NCBI GenBank assembly: GCA_002376965.1
Contig: DFOV01000098.1
Span: 1 to 8,194, forward strand
Length of the DNA: 8,194 nt
Direction: 5' to 3'
Source: Gammaproteobacteria bacterium UBA3532
GTDB lineage: Bacteria; Pseudomonadota; Gammaproteobacteria; Enterobacterales; UBA3532
Shown here piece by piece: positions 1-6,406 of the stretch (positions within the stretch are counted from its first letter, which is position 1; each line of letters opens with the position of its first letter). Both the position numbers and the translations under genes were made by a program. The notes below the pieces were generated by a model, which did no database searches, was not told the origin of the DNA, and saw nothing but the letters and a program-made list of their open reading frames with translations.

Positions 1-794
1 ATAAGGGGCCTCCCCCTACCCGCGCGAATCCGTTGTAACCCTTGATGCACCAGTAATCGGTTGATCGGATCAAGCGGTACCACGTCAGCGACGGTGCCCA
101 AAGCGACCAGATCGAGAAGCTGCCCCAGATTGGGCGCTTTTAGTTGCTCGCTTTCAAACCATCCCTTGCTTTCCAGGCTACGACGCAGAGCGATTAGAAA
201 ATAAAAAACCACGCCCACACCAGCCAACGCTTTGGACGGAAATTCACACTCCGGCTGATTAGGATTCAAGATTGCATCAGCCTTAGGCAACTCGGTGCCA
301 GGTAAATGGTGATCCGTTATCAGTACGTCTAGCCCCTGTTCTTTTGCAAATGCCACTCCATCAATGCTGGATATGCCGTTGTCGACGGTAATAATCAGTG
401 AGGTCGATTGCTGCTGGGCTAAAATCAGCTCAACGATCGGTACAGATAAGCCATATCCGTATTCAAATCGATTGGGAACCACATAGTTAACGTTTTTTGC
501 CCCCATCATCGACAAACCAAGTGTCAATACAGAGGTACTGGTAGCACCATCTGCATCATAGTCGCCGACAATGGTAATGGTGTGCTGGGCTGCCAAATGG
601 CGAAAAAGCAGCTCAACGGCATCCTGAATACCAAACAGGCATTCAAAGTGAGGCAGTGCGTCAAGTTTACGTGGCACTTCATCGAGGGATGACACACCTC
701 GATTGGCATAAAGCTGCGCGATCAATGGAGGGTATGCTGTTAATAGATCGGGAGGGACCGACTCAGAGCGTGTTTTTATCTGCGTAGGAGGCAT
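1..794 (-). CDS. recJ: Single-stranded-DNA-specific exonuclease RecJ, N-terminal part (runs off the window)
   Basis: RecJ is a cytoplasmic 5'-3' exonuclease on single-stranded DNA that acts in RecF-pathway recombination, base excision and mismatch repair. The frame is open from an ATG at 794 to the window edge and gives 264 residues, about the first 45% of a usual ~577-residue protein. The metal-binding motifs of the DHH phosphoesterase superfamily are visible: VGDYDADGATS (residues 76-86, Asp78/80/82), VDNGISS (137-143) and TDHHLPG (160-166). Motif IV follows as GTVADVVPL (233-241). The stretches VVPNRFEYGYGLS (105-117) and SKALAGVGVVFY (187-198) also read like E. coli RecJ. The start lies 7 bp after the stop of the RpfE-like gene, so the two are probably co-transcribed. 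The ribosome binding site is weak (GAAG inside the upstream stop region). No frameshift or lost catalytic residue is seen in the part present. Identification is very secure. Confidence 0.97.
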   Translation of the reverse strand, partial: MPPTQIKTRSESVPPDLLTAYPPLIAQLYANRGVSSLDEVPRKLDALPHFECLFGIQDAVELLFRHLAAQHTITIVGDYDADGATSTSVLTLGLSMMGAKNVNYVVPNRFEYGYGLSVPIVELILAQQQSTSLIITVDNGISSIDGVAFAKEQGLDVLITDHHLPGTELPKADAILNPNQPECEFPSKALAGVGVVFYFLIALRRSLESKGWFESEQLKAPNLGQLLDLVALGTVADVVPLDPINRLLVHQGLQRIRAGRGRPL

Positions 795-801
795 TTTATC
801 T

Positions 802-1773
802 TCAAGAAAAAGGATTGATATTGAAACGTTGTGGCAACCACTTACCCCACGATGAAGTAGCGAATTTCCAGCGCGAGGCGGGCATTGTATAGCAAAAGCC
901 GTTGCCAGGATATATGCTCAACGCCGCTCGACGCTCTGACATAAGCGGAATAACGCCCTCGATCATTGCAACGATATCCTCATAGTGCCGAAGCCATTCG
1001 TCGCGGCATTTTTCCATAGAAAAGTCGTATAGCTTCAAGCTTAGCAGGCGAAGGCGCTCTTCGGAGCATGAATCCAACATACCAACCAGCGACTTCCAAT
1101 CAACACAGCTATTTTCGATTCCAGCGACGTCAATAGCATACCAATCGGCTTGATGAAGCAACACCGCTTTCCGGTCAGGTACCCCGGTATCCATGAGGGG
1201 CGGTGCCCAAGGCCAAAGCCAGTCGACTGTTGGCTTTCCTTGCTCTATCCGACGCTGATTGAAAGGTGTGTGAAACAACGCCATTTGAACCTCTGTTAAA
1301 CGACCATGCCAAATGGCGTGCTGACTGGCATCGGGTAAAGCATCGATCAAGTTCTTACCCAAAATGTTACTTGGATAAGTCCAGGCACCGGCTTGCCAAT
1401 GTTTAGCACCTTCAGCATTCAATTCCAGCACAAAGGAACTGCGCCCAACCACTATGCGCCCCCAGTCTTCAAGCAAGGGGCGGACTACCTCTAATAATTC
1501 TCTCAGCTCATCACCGCTTAAGGCCAACCGGTGACGATGCGCTGCGTAAATGGCGGTATGTTCCACCGCCACGCCTAATGGACTCAAGCAAATGCGTTGG
1601 GTGTCCGATTGCCCGAATAACGACGTCACACTAAGGGGGCTGTTAGTGACAGTTTCGGGATGCCGTGCACTCCAAAATCGCCACCAAGCGAAAAAGTTAT
1701 ATCCAGCTTTGCTTTGTGAAAAGCCGTCGGTAGCCGATCCAGCCAAGCCGGGAAGTACAAACTCTATTTCCAA
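802..1773 (-). CDS. RpfE-like conserved protein (COG4255 type)
   Basis: This 323-residue protein resembles the RpfE/COG4255 family of cytoplasmic proteins, some of which are annotated as phosphoglycerate mutase-related regulatory proteins; the biochemical role is not established. It opens with MEIEFVLPGLAG, like the usual LLLPGL start of the family. Residues 155-190 hold the most typical stretch: WHGRLTEVQM, then FNQRRIEQGKPTVDWLWPW, which corresponds to the family's conserved HPVN...R...G.P.vNs.WlWG region. The C-terminus carries IYPGNGF (288-294) and RWKF (301-304), also typical. The chosen start is a TTG at 1773 with GGA about eight bases upstream. No in-frame ATG lies between it and an upstream stop, and the family motif begins at once, so TTG is the likely true start. 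In Xanthomonas, rpfE lies beside recJ as it does here, which supports the family call. No signal peptide or membrane span is seen. Confidence 0.75.
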   Translation of the reverse strand: MEIEFVLPGLAGSATDGFSQSKAGYNFFAWWRFWSARHPETVTNSPLSVTSLFGQSDTQRICLSPLGVAVEHTAIYAAHRHRLALSGDELRELLEVVRPLLEDWGRIVVGRSSFVLELNAEGAKHWQAGAWTYPSNILGKNLIDALPDASQHAIWHGRLTEVQMALFHTPFNQRRIEQGKPTVDWLWPWAPPLMDTGVPDRKAVLLHQADWYAIDVAGIENSCVDWKSLVGMLDSCSEERLRLLSLKLYDFSMEKCRDEWLRHYEDIVAMIEGVIPLMSERRAALSIYPGNGFCYTMPASRWKFATSSWGKWLPQRFNINPFS

Positions 1774-1809
1774 TATCAGGCATCCATTGTAGATAAACTA
1801 TTAAGCGGC

Positions 1810-1839
1810 ATTGTCGATTAGCGGAACACGTATGGTCAA
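1810..1839 (-). promoter_or_regulatory. Candidate promoter for the RpfE-like gene and recJ
   Basis: Reading the minus strand, TTGACC (1839-1834, five of six matches to the sigma70 -35 consensus) is followed after 18 bp by GACAAT (1815-1810, four of six for the -10). This would start transcription near 1803 and leave a leader of about 30 bases before the TTG start. The -10 is weak, so this is only a reasonable candidate in the 127-bp divergent intergenic region. Confidence 0.3.
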
Positions 1840-1863
1840 CTGTCCGAATAAAAAAGCTTCGAC

Positions 1864-1869
1864 TATACT
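1864..1869 (+). promoter_or_regulatory. Candidate -10 element for the PhnA-like zinc-ribbon gene
   Basis: TATACT matches the sigma70 -10 consensus at five of six positions and lies 31 bp before the ATG at 1901. No good -35 hexamer is found 16-18 bp upstream, so the call rests on the -10 alone. The start codon itself is preceded by AAGG at a fitting distance (about 1890-1893), which supports the gene start rather than the promoter. Confidence 0.3.
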
Positions 1870-1900
1870 GAGGATTATTGGCTCCGTTTAAGGCAAAACC

Positions 1901-2308
1901 ATGTATCAGCATGCTAGTCATCAGCGTCAACAAACCCTCAATGCGCTGGGCAAGTCGTTAACTCGCCGCTCCCATGCCCGTTGCGAACTTTGCCAGGCTC
2001 AGGGGCAAAAGCTAAGCCCGCTTGAGGTTTTACCGCTGCCGGAAACGCCAGATATAGACCATACCCTGTTTTTGTGCCAAACGTGCATTGATCAAATCCG
2101 TGGCAGAACGCCGCTGTCCCCCAACCATTGGCATTGTCTATCGACGGCTATTTGGAGCCAAATACCTCCCGTTCAGGTTGCCGCCGTAAGGCTATTAAAG
2201 AAGCTACACCACCTGGACTGGGCAAGAGAGCTTGAGGAAGATCTCTACCTGGAAGAACATATATCGGATTGGGTTGACGCTGTTGATAAGGCCAGCACAA
2301 TGAAATAG
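1901..2308 (+). CDS. PhnA-type N-terminal zinc-ribbon protein
   Basis: This 135-residue protein matches the zinc-ribbon domain found at the N-terminus of proteobacterial PhnA proteins (the SMART PhnA_Zn_Ribbon type). Two Cys pairs are visible: CELC (residues 28-31) and CQTC (59-62). They are preceded by the usual RRSHARCELC stretch and followed by PLSPNHWHCLSTAIWS (71-86) and VQVAAVRLLKKL (91-102), which read like the family. The C-terminal PhnA domain (the ADGD...KDLKVKG part known from E. coli PhnA) is absent: the protein stops soon after the acidic segment LEEDLYLEEH (111-120), and no relic of that domain is seen downstream. It may be a natural single-domain member. Despite the name, PhnA-family proteins are not proven to act on phosphonates, so no reaction is assigned. 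The ATG is preceded by AAGG. The gene converges on ychJ with only 4 bp between the stop codons. Confidence 0.75.
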   Translation: MYQHASHQRQQTLNALGKSLTRRSHARCELCQAQGQKLSPLEVLPLPETPDIDHTLFLCQTCIDQIRGRTPLSPNHWHCLSTAIWSQIPPVQVAAVRLLKKLHHLDWARELEEDLYLEEHISDWVDAVDKASTMK

Positions 2309-2312
2309 TGCG

Positions 2313-2816
2313 CTAGCGCCTTCGATTACTCAAGCAGCACTTCTTGTATTTTTTTCCGCTACCACATGGGCACGGATCGTTCCGCCCTACTTTATTACTG
2401 CGTGTGGTTAAGTTACCTGTCACATAAAACCACCTGCCGCCTAGCCGTTGAAACGAAGAGCGCTCGTGTAAGACTTGCGCGCGCCCCTCCACCAAGTATT
2501 TAGCCTGAAACTCAACTACGCCATGCTCATCGCTAGCACTGTCAGTACCACTAGCACTAACAGGCGGAGCATCAACCACATCCAAGCCGCACCACTGAAT
2601 ATTTTTTGTTGACTGTTCAATATCTTCACGACTTAATTTCGCTCGCTGTTCAGGCAAATAGGTGTCAAGAATGTAATCAACATTGCCCTCGATGTGCGCG
2701 CTATAGCGCGAGCGCATAAGCTGCTCTGGTGTTTCTGGCTGGGCAGTTCCTAAGAGAAATGGTTGGCAACAATCAGAGAAAGGTCGGTTTGAATCACAGG
2801 GACAAAGTCGGGACAT
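2313..2816 (-). CDS. ychJ: YchJ family protein (UPF0225) with two SEC-C motifs
   Basis: This 167-residue protein aligns by eye with E. coli YchJ, a cytoplasmic protein of unknown function that carries a zinc-binding SEC-C motif at each end. The N-terminal motif is [17 protein letters not shown] (residues 1-17) and the C-terminal one is [18 protein letters not shown] (144-161). Between them are [19 protein letters not shown] and the NTF2-like core with [13 protein letters not shown] and RWFYVTGN, all family-typical. I chose the ATG at 2816. An in-frame TTG at 2873 would add 19 residues that the family lacks and would leave only 11 bp to the upstream gene. The Shine-Dalgarno sequence before 2816 is poor. 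The gene follows the DUF465 gene by 68 bp on the same strand and may share its transcript. SEC-C motifs also occur in SecA, where they bind zinc and SecB or ribosomes; a similar role here is not shown. Confidence 0.9.
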   Translation of the reverse strand: MSRLCPCDSNRPFSDCCQPFLLGTAQPETPEQLMRSRYSAHIEGNVDYILDTYLPEQRAKLSREDIEQSTKNIQWCGLDVVDAPPVSASGTDSASDEHGVVEFQAKYLVEGRAQVLHERSSFQRLGGRWFYVTGNLTTRSNKVGRNDPCPCGSGKKYKKCCLSNRRR

Positions 2817-2884
2817 TGAGGGTTCGCTTCTTTTAAGTCGCAGCGGAAAAATATCTAAGTACCAGCCGGTCAACGACGTGCATA

Positions 2885-3094
2885 CTACGCATCCAGGTCG
2901 TCAATCTGCATGTCTTCAAGATGTTTAATGGTATCCTTTATTCGCAGCTTTTGCCGCTTCAAACGCTGAAGCTGGAGCTGGTCAACATAGGGCTGATCCA
3001 GTAACTGAAGAATTTCACCATCGAGCATGCGATGTTTTTTGCGAAGCTCAATAATTTGTGCTGCTAAAGATTGGTCTGAATCGCTCATATTCAT
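2885..3094 (-). CDS. DUF465 family small coiled-coil protein (YdcH-like)
   Basis: This is a 69-residue, highly charged and probably all-helical cytoplasmic protein. It belongs to the DUF465 type (PF04325) by its pattern: [17 protein letters not shown] (residues 16-32), then [21 protein letters not shown] (40-60), ending in an acidic tail. Heptad spacing of Leu/Ile suggests a helical hairpin or coiled coil. The function of the family is unknown. The start is either the ATG at 3094 or the third-residue ATG at 3088, and neither has a strong Shine-Dalgarno sequence. The gene precedes ychJ by 68 bp on the same strand, so the two may form a small operon. Confidence 0.85.
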   Translation of the reverse strand: MNMSDSDQSLAAQIIELRKKHRMLDGEILQLLDQPYVDQLQLQRLKRQKLRIKDTIKHLEDMQIDDLDA

Positions 3095-3179
3095 ACTTTA
3101 AGATAACCACGTGACTAAGGAGTATTTTACTCTGGATCGCTCGACAAATACATTATTCCAACTACAAATATAGCGCGTA

Positions 3180-3199
3180 TTAACAGCCTTATCTGTTAA
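3180..3199. repeat. Small inverted repeat between nhaA and the DUF465 gene
   Basis: Arms TTAACAG and CTGTTAA (7 bp, perfect) flank a 6-bp spacer. On the plus strand the hairpin is followed by five T, but no plus-strand gene precedes it. On the nhaA (minus) strand, where a terminator would make sense 27 bp after the stop, no T run follows. It could be a weak end signal for nhaA or a regulatory dyad for DUF465-ychJ. Apart from this, the 132-bp gap 3095-3226 shows nothing clear. Confidence 0.35.
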
Positions 3200-3226
3200 T
3201 TTTTCAGTATTTTTTAGATTGGTACT

Positions 3227-4426
3227 CTATTTAACCATATTGGCTCGTGGTGGCGGTAAAAAACGATGCAACAGATAGAACCCCAGCAAACCAGAGCACA
3301 ATGAACCCGACAATATTCCCAACCGCTCGTAGTGCAAATATTCATCACTAAACTCCCCGTATGCCAACGACCCGATAAACAAACTCATCGTAAACCCAAT
3401 GCCGCAAAGCGCCGCTGTACCAACAAGTATCGGCCAATTGACTCGCCGTGGCAGCTGAGTAAATTTTAGCGCAACGCAAAGCCAACAAAAGAAGACAACC
3501 CCTAATAACTTGCCGATAAAGAGACCTAAGCCAACACCGATAGTTACGCGGTGGAACAAGTCGGCAACGGAAATGCCCGAGAAATCGATCCCTGCATTAG
3601 CCAAGGCAAAAACAGGGAGTATGACAAATGCCACCACAGGATGAAGGTCATGCTCTAAAGTTTTTAATGGAGAAAAACGCGGTTTACTGCGAATTTTGAT
3701 AGGAATAAACATGGCGAGCAATACACCAGATAGCGTTGCATGCACGCCAGATTTAAGCATTGCTGCCCACATGACCACCCCAACCAATACATAAAGGCTG
3801 TTGGATTTGACCTCAAGGCGGTTGAGCAGCATAAGCCCACCCAAGCAGCCCAATACCACTAAACCTGCACCGACTGAAAAATGATCGGTGTAAAAGACAG
3901 CAATAATAATAATGGCGCCAATATCGTCAAATATTGCCAGAGAAGTCAGGAAAACCTTGATAGCACTCGGGACTCGACTCCCCAACAAATAAAGCACACC
4001 CAGCGCAAAAGCAATATCGGTCGCGGCGGGAATAGCCCAACCTTTCAGTGCAACATCATCTTGTTGGTTAAGCGCGAAAAAAATAAGTGCCGGAACCAGC
4101 ATACCGCCAAATGCACCAGCCCCAGGCAACCACAGGTTGTGGCGATCGGACAGTTCTCCCTCAAAAAGTTCACGCTTTAGTTCCAGGCCAACAACCAAAA
4201 AGAAGATAGCCATTAACCCATCATTAATCCAAAGCAATAAGGGTTTGGCAATGTGAAAAGCACCGATTCGAACTTCTACCGGCGTATCAAAAATAGCGCT
4301 ATAAAACCCGCTGATCGGGCTTTTAGCCAGCATAATGGCGATAATGGTCGATAGCATCAACGCAACGCCACCGGCAAACTCAATTCTTACCAGCCCCGAT
4401 AATACAGCATTATCCGCAATTCTCAT
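3227..4426 (-). CDS. nhaA: Na+/H+ antiporter NhaA
   Basis: NhaA is an inner-membrane antiporter that exchanges internal Na+ (or Li+) for two external protons, giving salt and alkaline pH tolerance. The 399 residues form about twelve hydrophobic helices and match E. coli NhaA (388 residues) over the whole length. The ion site is intact: IPAATDIAFALG carries Asp137 (E. coli Asp133), and AIFDDIGAIIIIAVFYT carries Asp167/Asp168 (E. coli Asp163/164). Other family marks are LLWINDGLMAIFFLVVGLE (64-82), KSGVHATLSGV, PVFALANAGI and CGIGFTMSLFI. The ATG at 4426 is preceded by AGGGA seven bases upstream, a good ribosome binding site. No nhaR regulator lies beside it in this window. It is transcribed divergently from the substrate-binding/OmpA gene across a 194-bp gap, with a possible extended -10 promoter near 4470. 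Confidence 0.97.
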   Translation of the reverse strand: MRIADNAVLSGLVRIEFAGGVALMLSTIIAIMLAKSPISGFYSAIFDTPVEVRIGAFHIAKPLLLWINDGLMAIFFLVVGLELKRELFEGELSDRHNLWLPGAGAFGGMLVPALIFFALNQQDDVALKGWAIPAATDIAFALGVLYLLGSRVPSAIKVFLTSLAIFDDIGAIIIIAVFYTDHFSVGAGLVVLGCLGGLMLLNRLEVKSNSLYVLVGVVMWAAMLKSGVHATLSGVLLAMFIPIKIRSKPRFSPLKTLEHDLHPVVAFVILPVFALANAGIDFSGISVADLFHRVTIGVGLGLFIGKLLGVVFFCWLCVALKFTQLPRRVNWPILVGTAALCGIGFTMSLFIGSLAYGEFSDEYLHYERLGILSGSLCSGLLGFYLLHRFLPPPRANMVK

Positions 4427-4465
4427 TCGGCGATCCCTGGGCCTGCTTGCCCCCTGCTGGACACT

Positions 4466-4474
4466 GATATAGCA
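4466..4474 (-). promoter_or_regulatory. Candidate extended -10 promoter for nhaA
   Basis: Read on the minus strand, TGC is followed by TATATC, an extended -10 element with four of six matches to the -10 hexamer. It lies about 40 bp before the nhaA ATG. No convincing -35 is seen, which extended -10 promoters can tolerate. A second similar element (TGG then TATGCT) ends at 4480. Confidence 0.3.
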
Positions 4475-4540
4475 AGTCTAGCATACCAAACGGGTTTATT
4501 CATTGAAGGAAGCAGCCGTCCAATGCAACCACAACAAACT

Positions 4541-4561
4541 ATAACTAGCTGTTATGTAACA
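4541..4561. promoter_or_regulatory. Overlapping small dyads upstream of the substrate-binding/OmpA gene
   Basis: ATAAC and GTTAT flank five bases at 4541-4555, and TGTTA/TAACA with a 2-bp centre overlaps it at 4550-4561. Together they make a symmetric AT-rich cluster 60-80 bp before the ATG at 4621. They could be operator sites, but such short dyads also arise by chance in AT-rich gaps. No clear promoter was found for the downstream gene. The rest of 4427-4620 shows only the nhaA promoter candidate. Confidence 0.25.
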
Positions 4562-4620
4562 TTTTTGTCACTATCCCCCTGTAGCATCTGAGTCATTTTT
4601 TTAGCTGTGGATCTATACCT

Positions 4621-6327
4621 ATGAATCAATCGCGCAACAAAAGCCATTTGACCAATGATGCTATTCTCGCAGATCTTTTATGGAAACTCCGTCTACGAGT
4701 ATTGGCCTATAATGGCGAATCTATCGATATTAGAGAATTGCGCAAGGATGCTAACTACAGAAACAAATGGCTCGACATTGCTAGTGGTTGCGGCGACATG
4801 GAACTGGAGCGACTGGCTCAATCTATTCGCCAACGTGTTGCTTTCCTTTGTCAGGAAAACGATGTTTACCACACCGTCGATACTATCAGAGCTGAGGAAG
4901 ATGACGACAATGCGGCCATGAATAAAGTACCTTGGCTAGTAGCTGCGGTCGCTGTTCTGGCGTCAATGGCGCTATTTCTGCTACAGGGACCAATAACACC
5001 CAAATCTGGCGAATTAGCCCTAGCCAAACATTCAGAAGAATCACCCCACTCCACGTCTTCAACGAGTCACTCACCAGAGCTGATTATGCGACTACATGGT
5101 TCCAACACCATCGGCGAAAAGCTTGCTCCCGCACTCGTTTTTGACTATTTGCGTAGTATTGGTGCCACTAATATAAAGCTGGTCAAAACAGGGGTTGCTG
5201 TAGAAAACGATATTATTGCAGACTTGGAAAAGCGCCAGGTTCGCATCGAAATTCATGCCCACGGCTCAAGCACGGGCTTTCAGGATCTGGCCAGCAACGC
5301 TACTGATATTGCAATGGCGTCGCGCAAAATAAAAACCAAAGAAGTCGATGCGCTGGCACCCATGTACGGCGATCTGACGCGCAGTAGTGCTGAATATATC
5401 CTAGCCTTGGATGGGCTGGCCATCATCACCCACCCAGCCATTCCCTTTGATAAGCTTGAAGCATCCGTAATTTCACGCCTGTTCTCTGGCGATATTAAAA
5501 ACTGGAACGAAATTGGAGGCCCTGACTTCCCAGTATCGGTATTTGCCCGCGATGGAAACTCCGGCACTTGGGACTCATTCAAGTCTATGATATTAAAGCC
5601 CAATAAAAGACAACTTACCATCGAAGCAAAACGCTATGAATCCAGTCAGGAGCTATCAGATGAGGTTTCAGTTACCCCTGGAGCCATAGGCTTTATTGGC
5701 CTGCCCTATGTACGGCGGTCTAAGGTGATTGCCGTAGCCGCTGACGCTAGCTCATTGCCAGTCTATCCCACAACGTTCACGGTCGGCACAGAAGACTACC
5801 CACTATCACGCAGACTCTATTTCTATCTGCCAGCCAACTCCGAAAATGTATTCGCTCATCAATTTGTTGAGTTCGCAGTAGCCAACGAAGGGCAAAAAAC
5901 CGTGGAAAACTCTGGCTTAGTGTCGCAAAATATACTTGCCAGCAAGCCAAACCCAACTCCTGATATGCCCGCGAGCTACCTGGCTATGACCAAATATGCT
6001 CAGCGGCTGTCGCTTAACTTTCGCTTTGAACCAGGCAGTGACAACCTAGACAATAAAGGTCACAGAGATATGAAGCGCATGGTCGGTTTTCTTCAAAAAC
6101 ACCCAGATCGACATGTCATGCTCCTCGGCTTTACCGACAGCGTTGGCGACCCTCAAGTAAACCTGAACCTGTCTCAATCTCGCGCAGAGCTCGTGAGCAG
6201 AGAGCTTATGATGCGCGGTATCATCCCTGCGCAGGTTAAAGGTTTTGGCGAAGGAGTTCCTTTGGCTTCAAACGCCACCGTTCAAGGACGCCACCGCAAC
6301 CGCCGTGTTGAGGTGTGGGTTAAGTAG
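4621..6327 (+). CDS. Membrane-anchored PstS-like substrate-binding protein fused to an OmpA-like domain
   Basis: This 568-residue protein has four parts. Residues 1-102 are charged, probably cytoplasmic and helical, with no motif I recognise. Residues 103-122 (VPWLVAAVAVLASMALFLLQ) form one membrane span. A Ser/His-rich linker (about 135-152) follows. Residues 155-430 are a PstS-like periplasmic binding domain with the anion-loop motifs HGSNTIG (159-165), GSSTGF (215-220), DIAMASRKIK (229-238) and ARDGNSGTWDSF (309-320). Residues 460-568 are an OmpA-like peptidoglycan-binding domain with FTDSVGD...NLNLSQSRAELV (Asp506 and Arg521 at the usual diaminopimelate contacts) and GRHRNRRVEVWVK at the end. 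It probably sits in the inner membrane with the binding domain in the periplasm, tethered to the cell wall. No pstCAB genes are nearby, so a sensing or scavenging role is more likely than direct transport, but the ligand is inferred. The ATG has only a weak GTGGA upstream. Confidence 0.88.
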   Translation: MNQSRNKSHLTNDAILADLLWKLRLRVLAYNGESIDIRELRKDANYRNKWLDIASGCGDMELERLAQSIRQRVAFLCQENDVYHTVDTIRAEEDDDNAAMNKVPWLVAAVAVLASMALFLLQGPITPKSGELALAKHSEESPHSTSSTSHSPELIMRLHGSNTIGEKLAPALVFDYLRSIGATNIKLVKTGVAVENDIIADLEKRQVRIEIHAHGSSTGFQDLASNATDIAMASRKIKTKEVDALAPMYGDLTRSSAEYILALDGLAIITHPAIPFDKLEASVISRLFSGDIKNWNEIGGPDFPVSVFARDGNSGTWDSFKSMILKPNKRQLTIEAKRYESSQELSDEVSVTPGAIGFIGLPYVRRSKVIAVAADASSLPVYPTTFTVGTEDYPLSRRLYFYLPANSENVFAHQFVEFAVANEGQKTVENSGLVSQNILASKPNPTPDMPASYLAMTKYAQRLSLNFRFEPGSDNLDNKGHRDMKRMVGFLQKHPDRHVMLLGFTDSVGDPQVNLNLSQSRAELVSRELMMRGIIPAQVKGFGEGVPLASNATVQGRHRNRRVEVWVK

Positions 6328-6332
6328 GACGA

Positions 6333-6356
6333 TTAGAATCAAAGCATTGACTCTAA
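6333..6356. repeat. Dyad 1 of the ATPase upstream array (operator-like)
   Basis: Arms TTAGAATCAA (6333-6342) and TTGACTCTAA (6347-6356) flank a 4-bp spacer. They are complementary at nine of ten positions, the mismatch being A at 6338. The dyad begins 5 bp after the stop of the substrate-binding/OmpA gene. Its right arm is identical over nine bases to the right arm of dyad 2 and also supplies the -35 of the promoter call. No T run follows, which argues against a simple terminator. Confidence 0.75.
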
Positions 6357-6375
6357 CACCCTACTAACCTAGTAT
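6347..6375 (+). promoter_or_regulatory. Sigma70-like promoter embedded in the dyad array, for the ATPase gene
   Basis: TTGACT (6347-6352, five of six matches) and TAGTAT (6370-6375, four of six) are separated by exactly 17 bp. Transcription would start near 6382, inside dyad 2, and leave a leader of about 25 bases. The -35 lies in the right arm of dyad 1 and the -10 spans the right arm of the central dyad, so a protein on either outer dyad would block RNA polymerase. Confidence 0.6.
6362..6374. repeat. Central small dyad of the array
   Basis: TACTA (6362-6366) and TAGTA (6370-6374) flank ACC. The dyad sits between the two larger ones and overlaps the proposed -10. It is short and could be chance, but it completes a region in which nearly every base from 6355 to 6403 can pair. 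Confidence 0.4.
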
Positions 6376-6397
6376 TAGAGTCAATCATTTGACTCTA
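6376..6397. repeat. Dyad 2 of the ATPase upstream array (operator-like)
   Basis: Arms TAGAGTCAA (6376-6384) and TTGACTCTA (6389-6397) are perfect complements around a 4-bp spacer. Its centre lies 42 bp from that of dyad 1, close to four helical turns, so both would face the same side of the DNA. It covers the predicted transcription start, and its last base is the first base of the ribosome binding site. Confidence 0.75.
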
Positions 6398-6401
6398 GGT
6401 G
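6397..6401 (+). promoter_or_regulatory. Ribosome binding site that fixes the ATPase start
   Basis: AGGTG lies five bases before the ATG at 6407. It supports that start over an in-frame TTG at 6389, which falls inside dyad 2. GGTGTT (6398-6403) is also exactly complementary to AACACC (6355-6360), so a longer read-through transcript could hide this site. Confidence 0.65.
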
Positions 6402-6406
6402 TTGCT

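Noticed and set aside
524..709. Minus-strand 61-codon frame inside recJ
   Set aside because: It is an out-of-frame shadow of recJ, whose correct frame carries all the DHH-family motifs.
1697..1933. A minus-strand 78-codon reading frame over the divergent promoter region
   Set aside because: It overlaps the RpfE-like gene in another frame and the PhnA-like gene on the other strand, and shows no recognisable motif.
2313..2873. Longer ychJ reading from a TTG at 2873
   Set aside because: The added 19 residues have no counterpart in YchJ proteins, whereas the ATG at 2816 gives the family-typical MSRLCPC start.
4549..4571. Pho-box-like heptamers CTGTTAT and TTGTCAC upstream of the PstS-like/OmpA gene
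   Set aside because: PhoB sites are direct heptamer repeats with an 11-bp period. Here the period is 16 bp and the intervening register (CATTTTT) does not match, so PhoB control is not supported.
6333..6397. Reading the TTGACTCTA repeats as a CRISPR array or terminator pair
   Set aside because: There are only two units, spaced by less than a spacer length, with inverted arms, a promoter inside and no T run after either hairpin.
6389..6406. Longer ATPase reading from a TTG at 6389
   Set aside because: That codon lies inside dyad 2, and AGGTG fits the ATG at 6407 with normal spacing.
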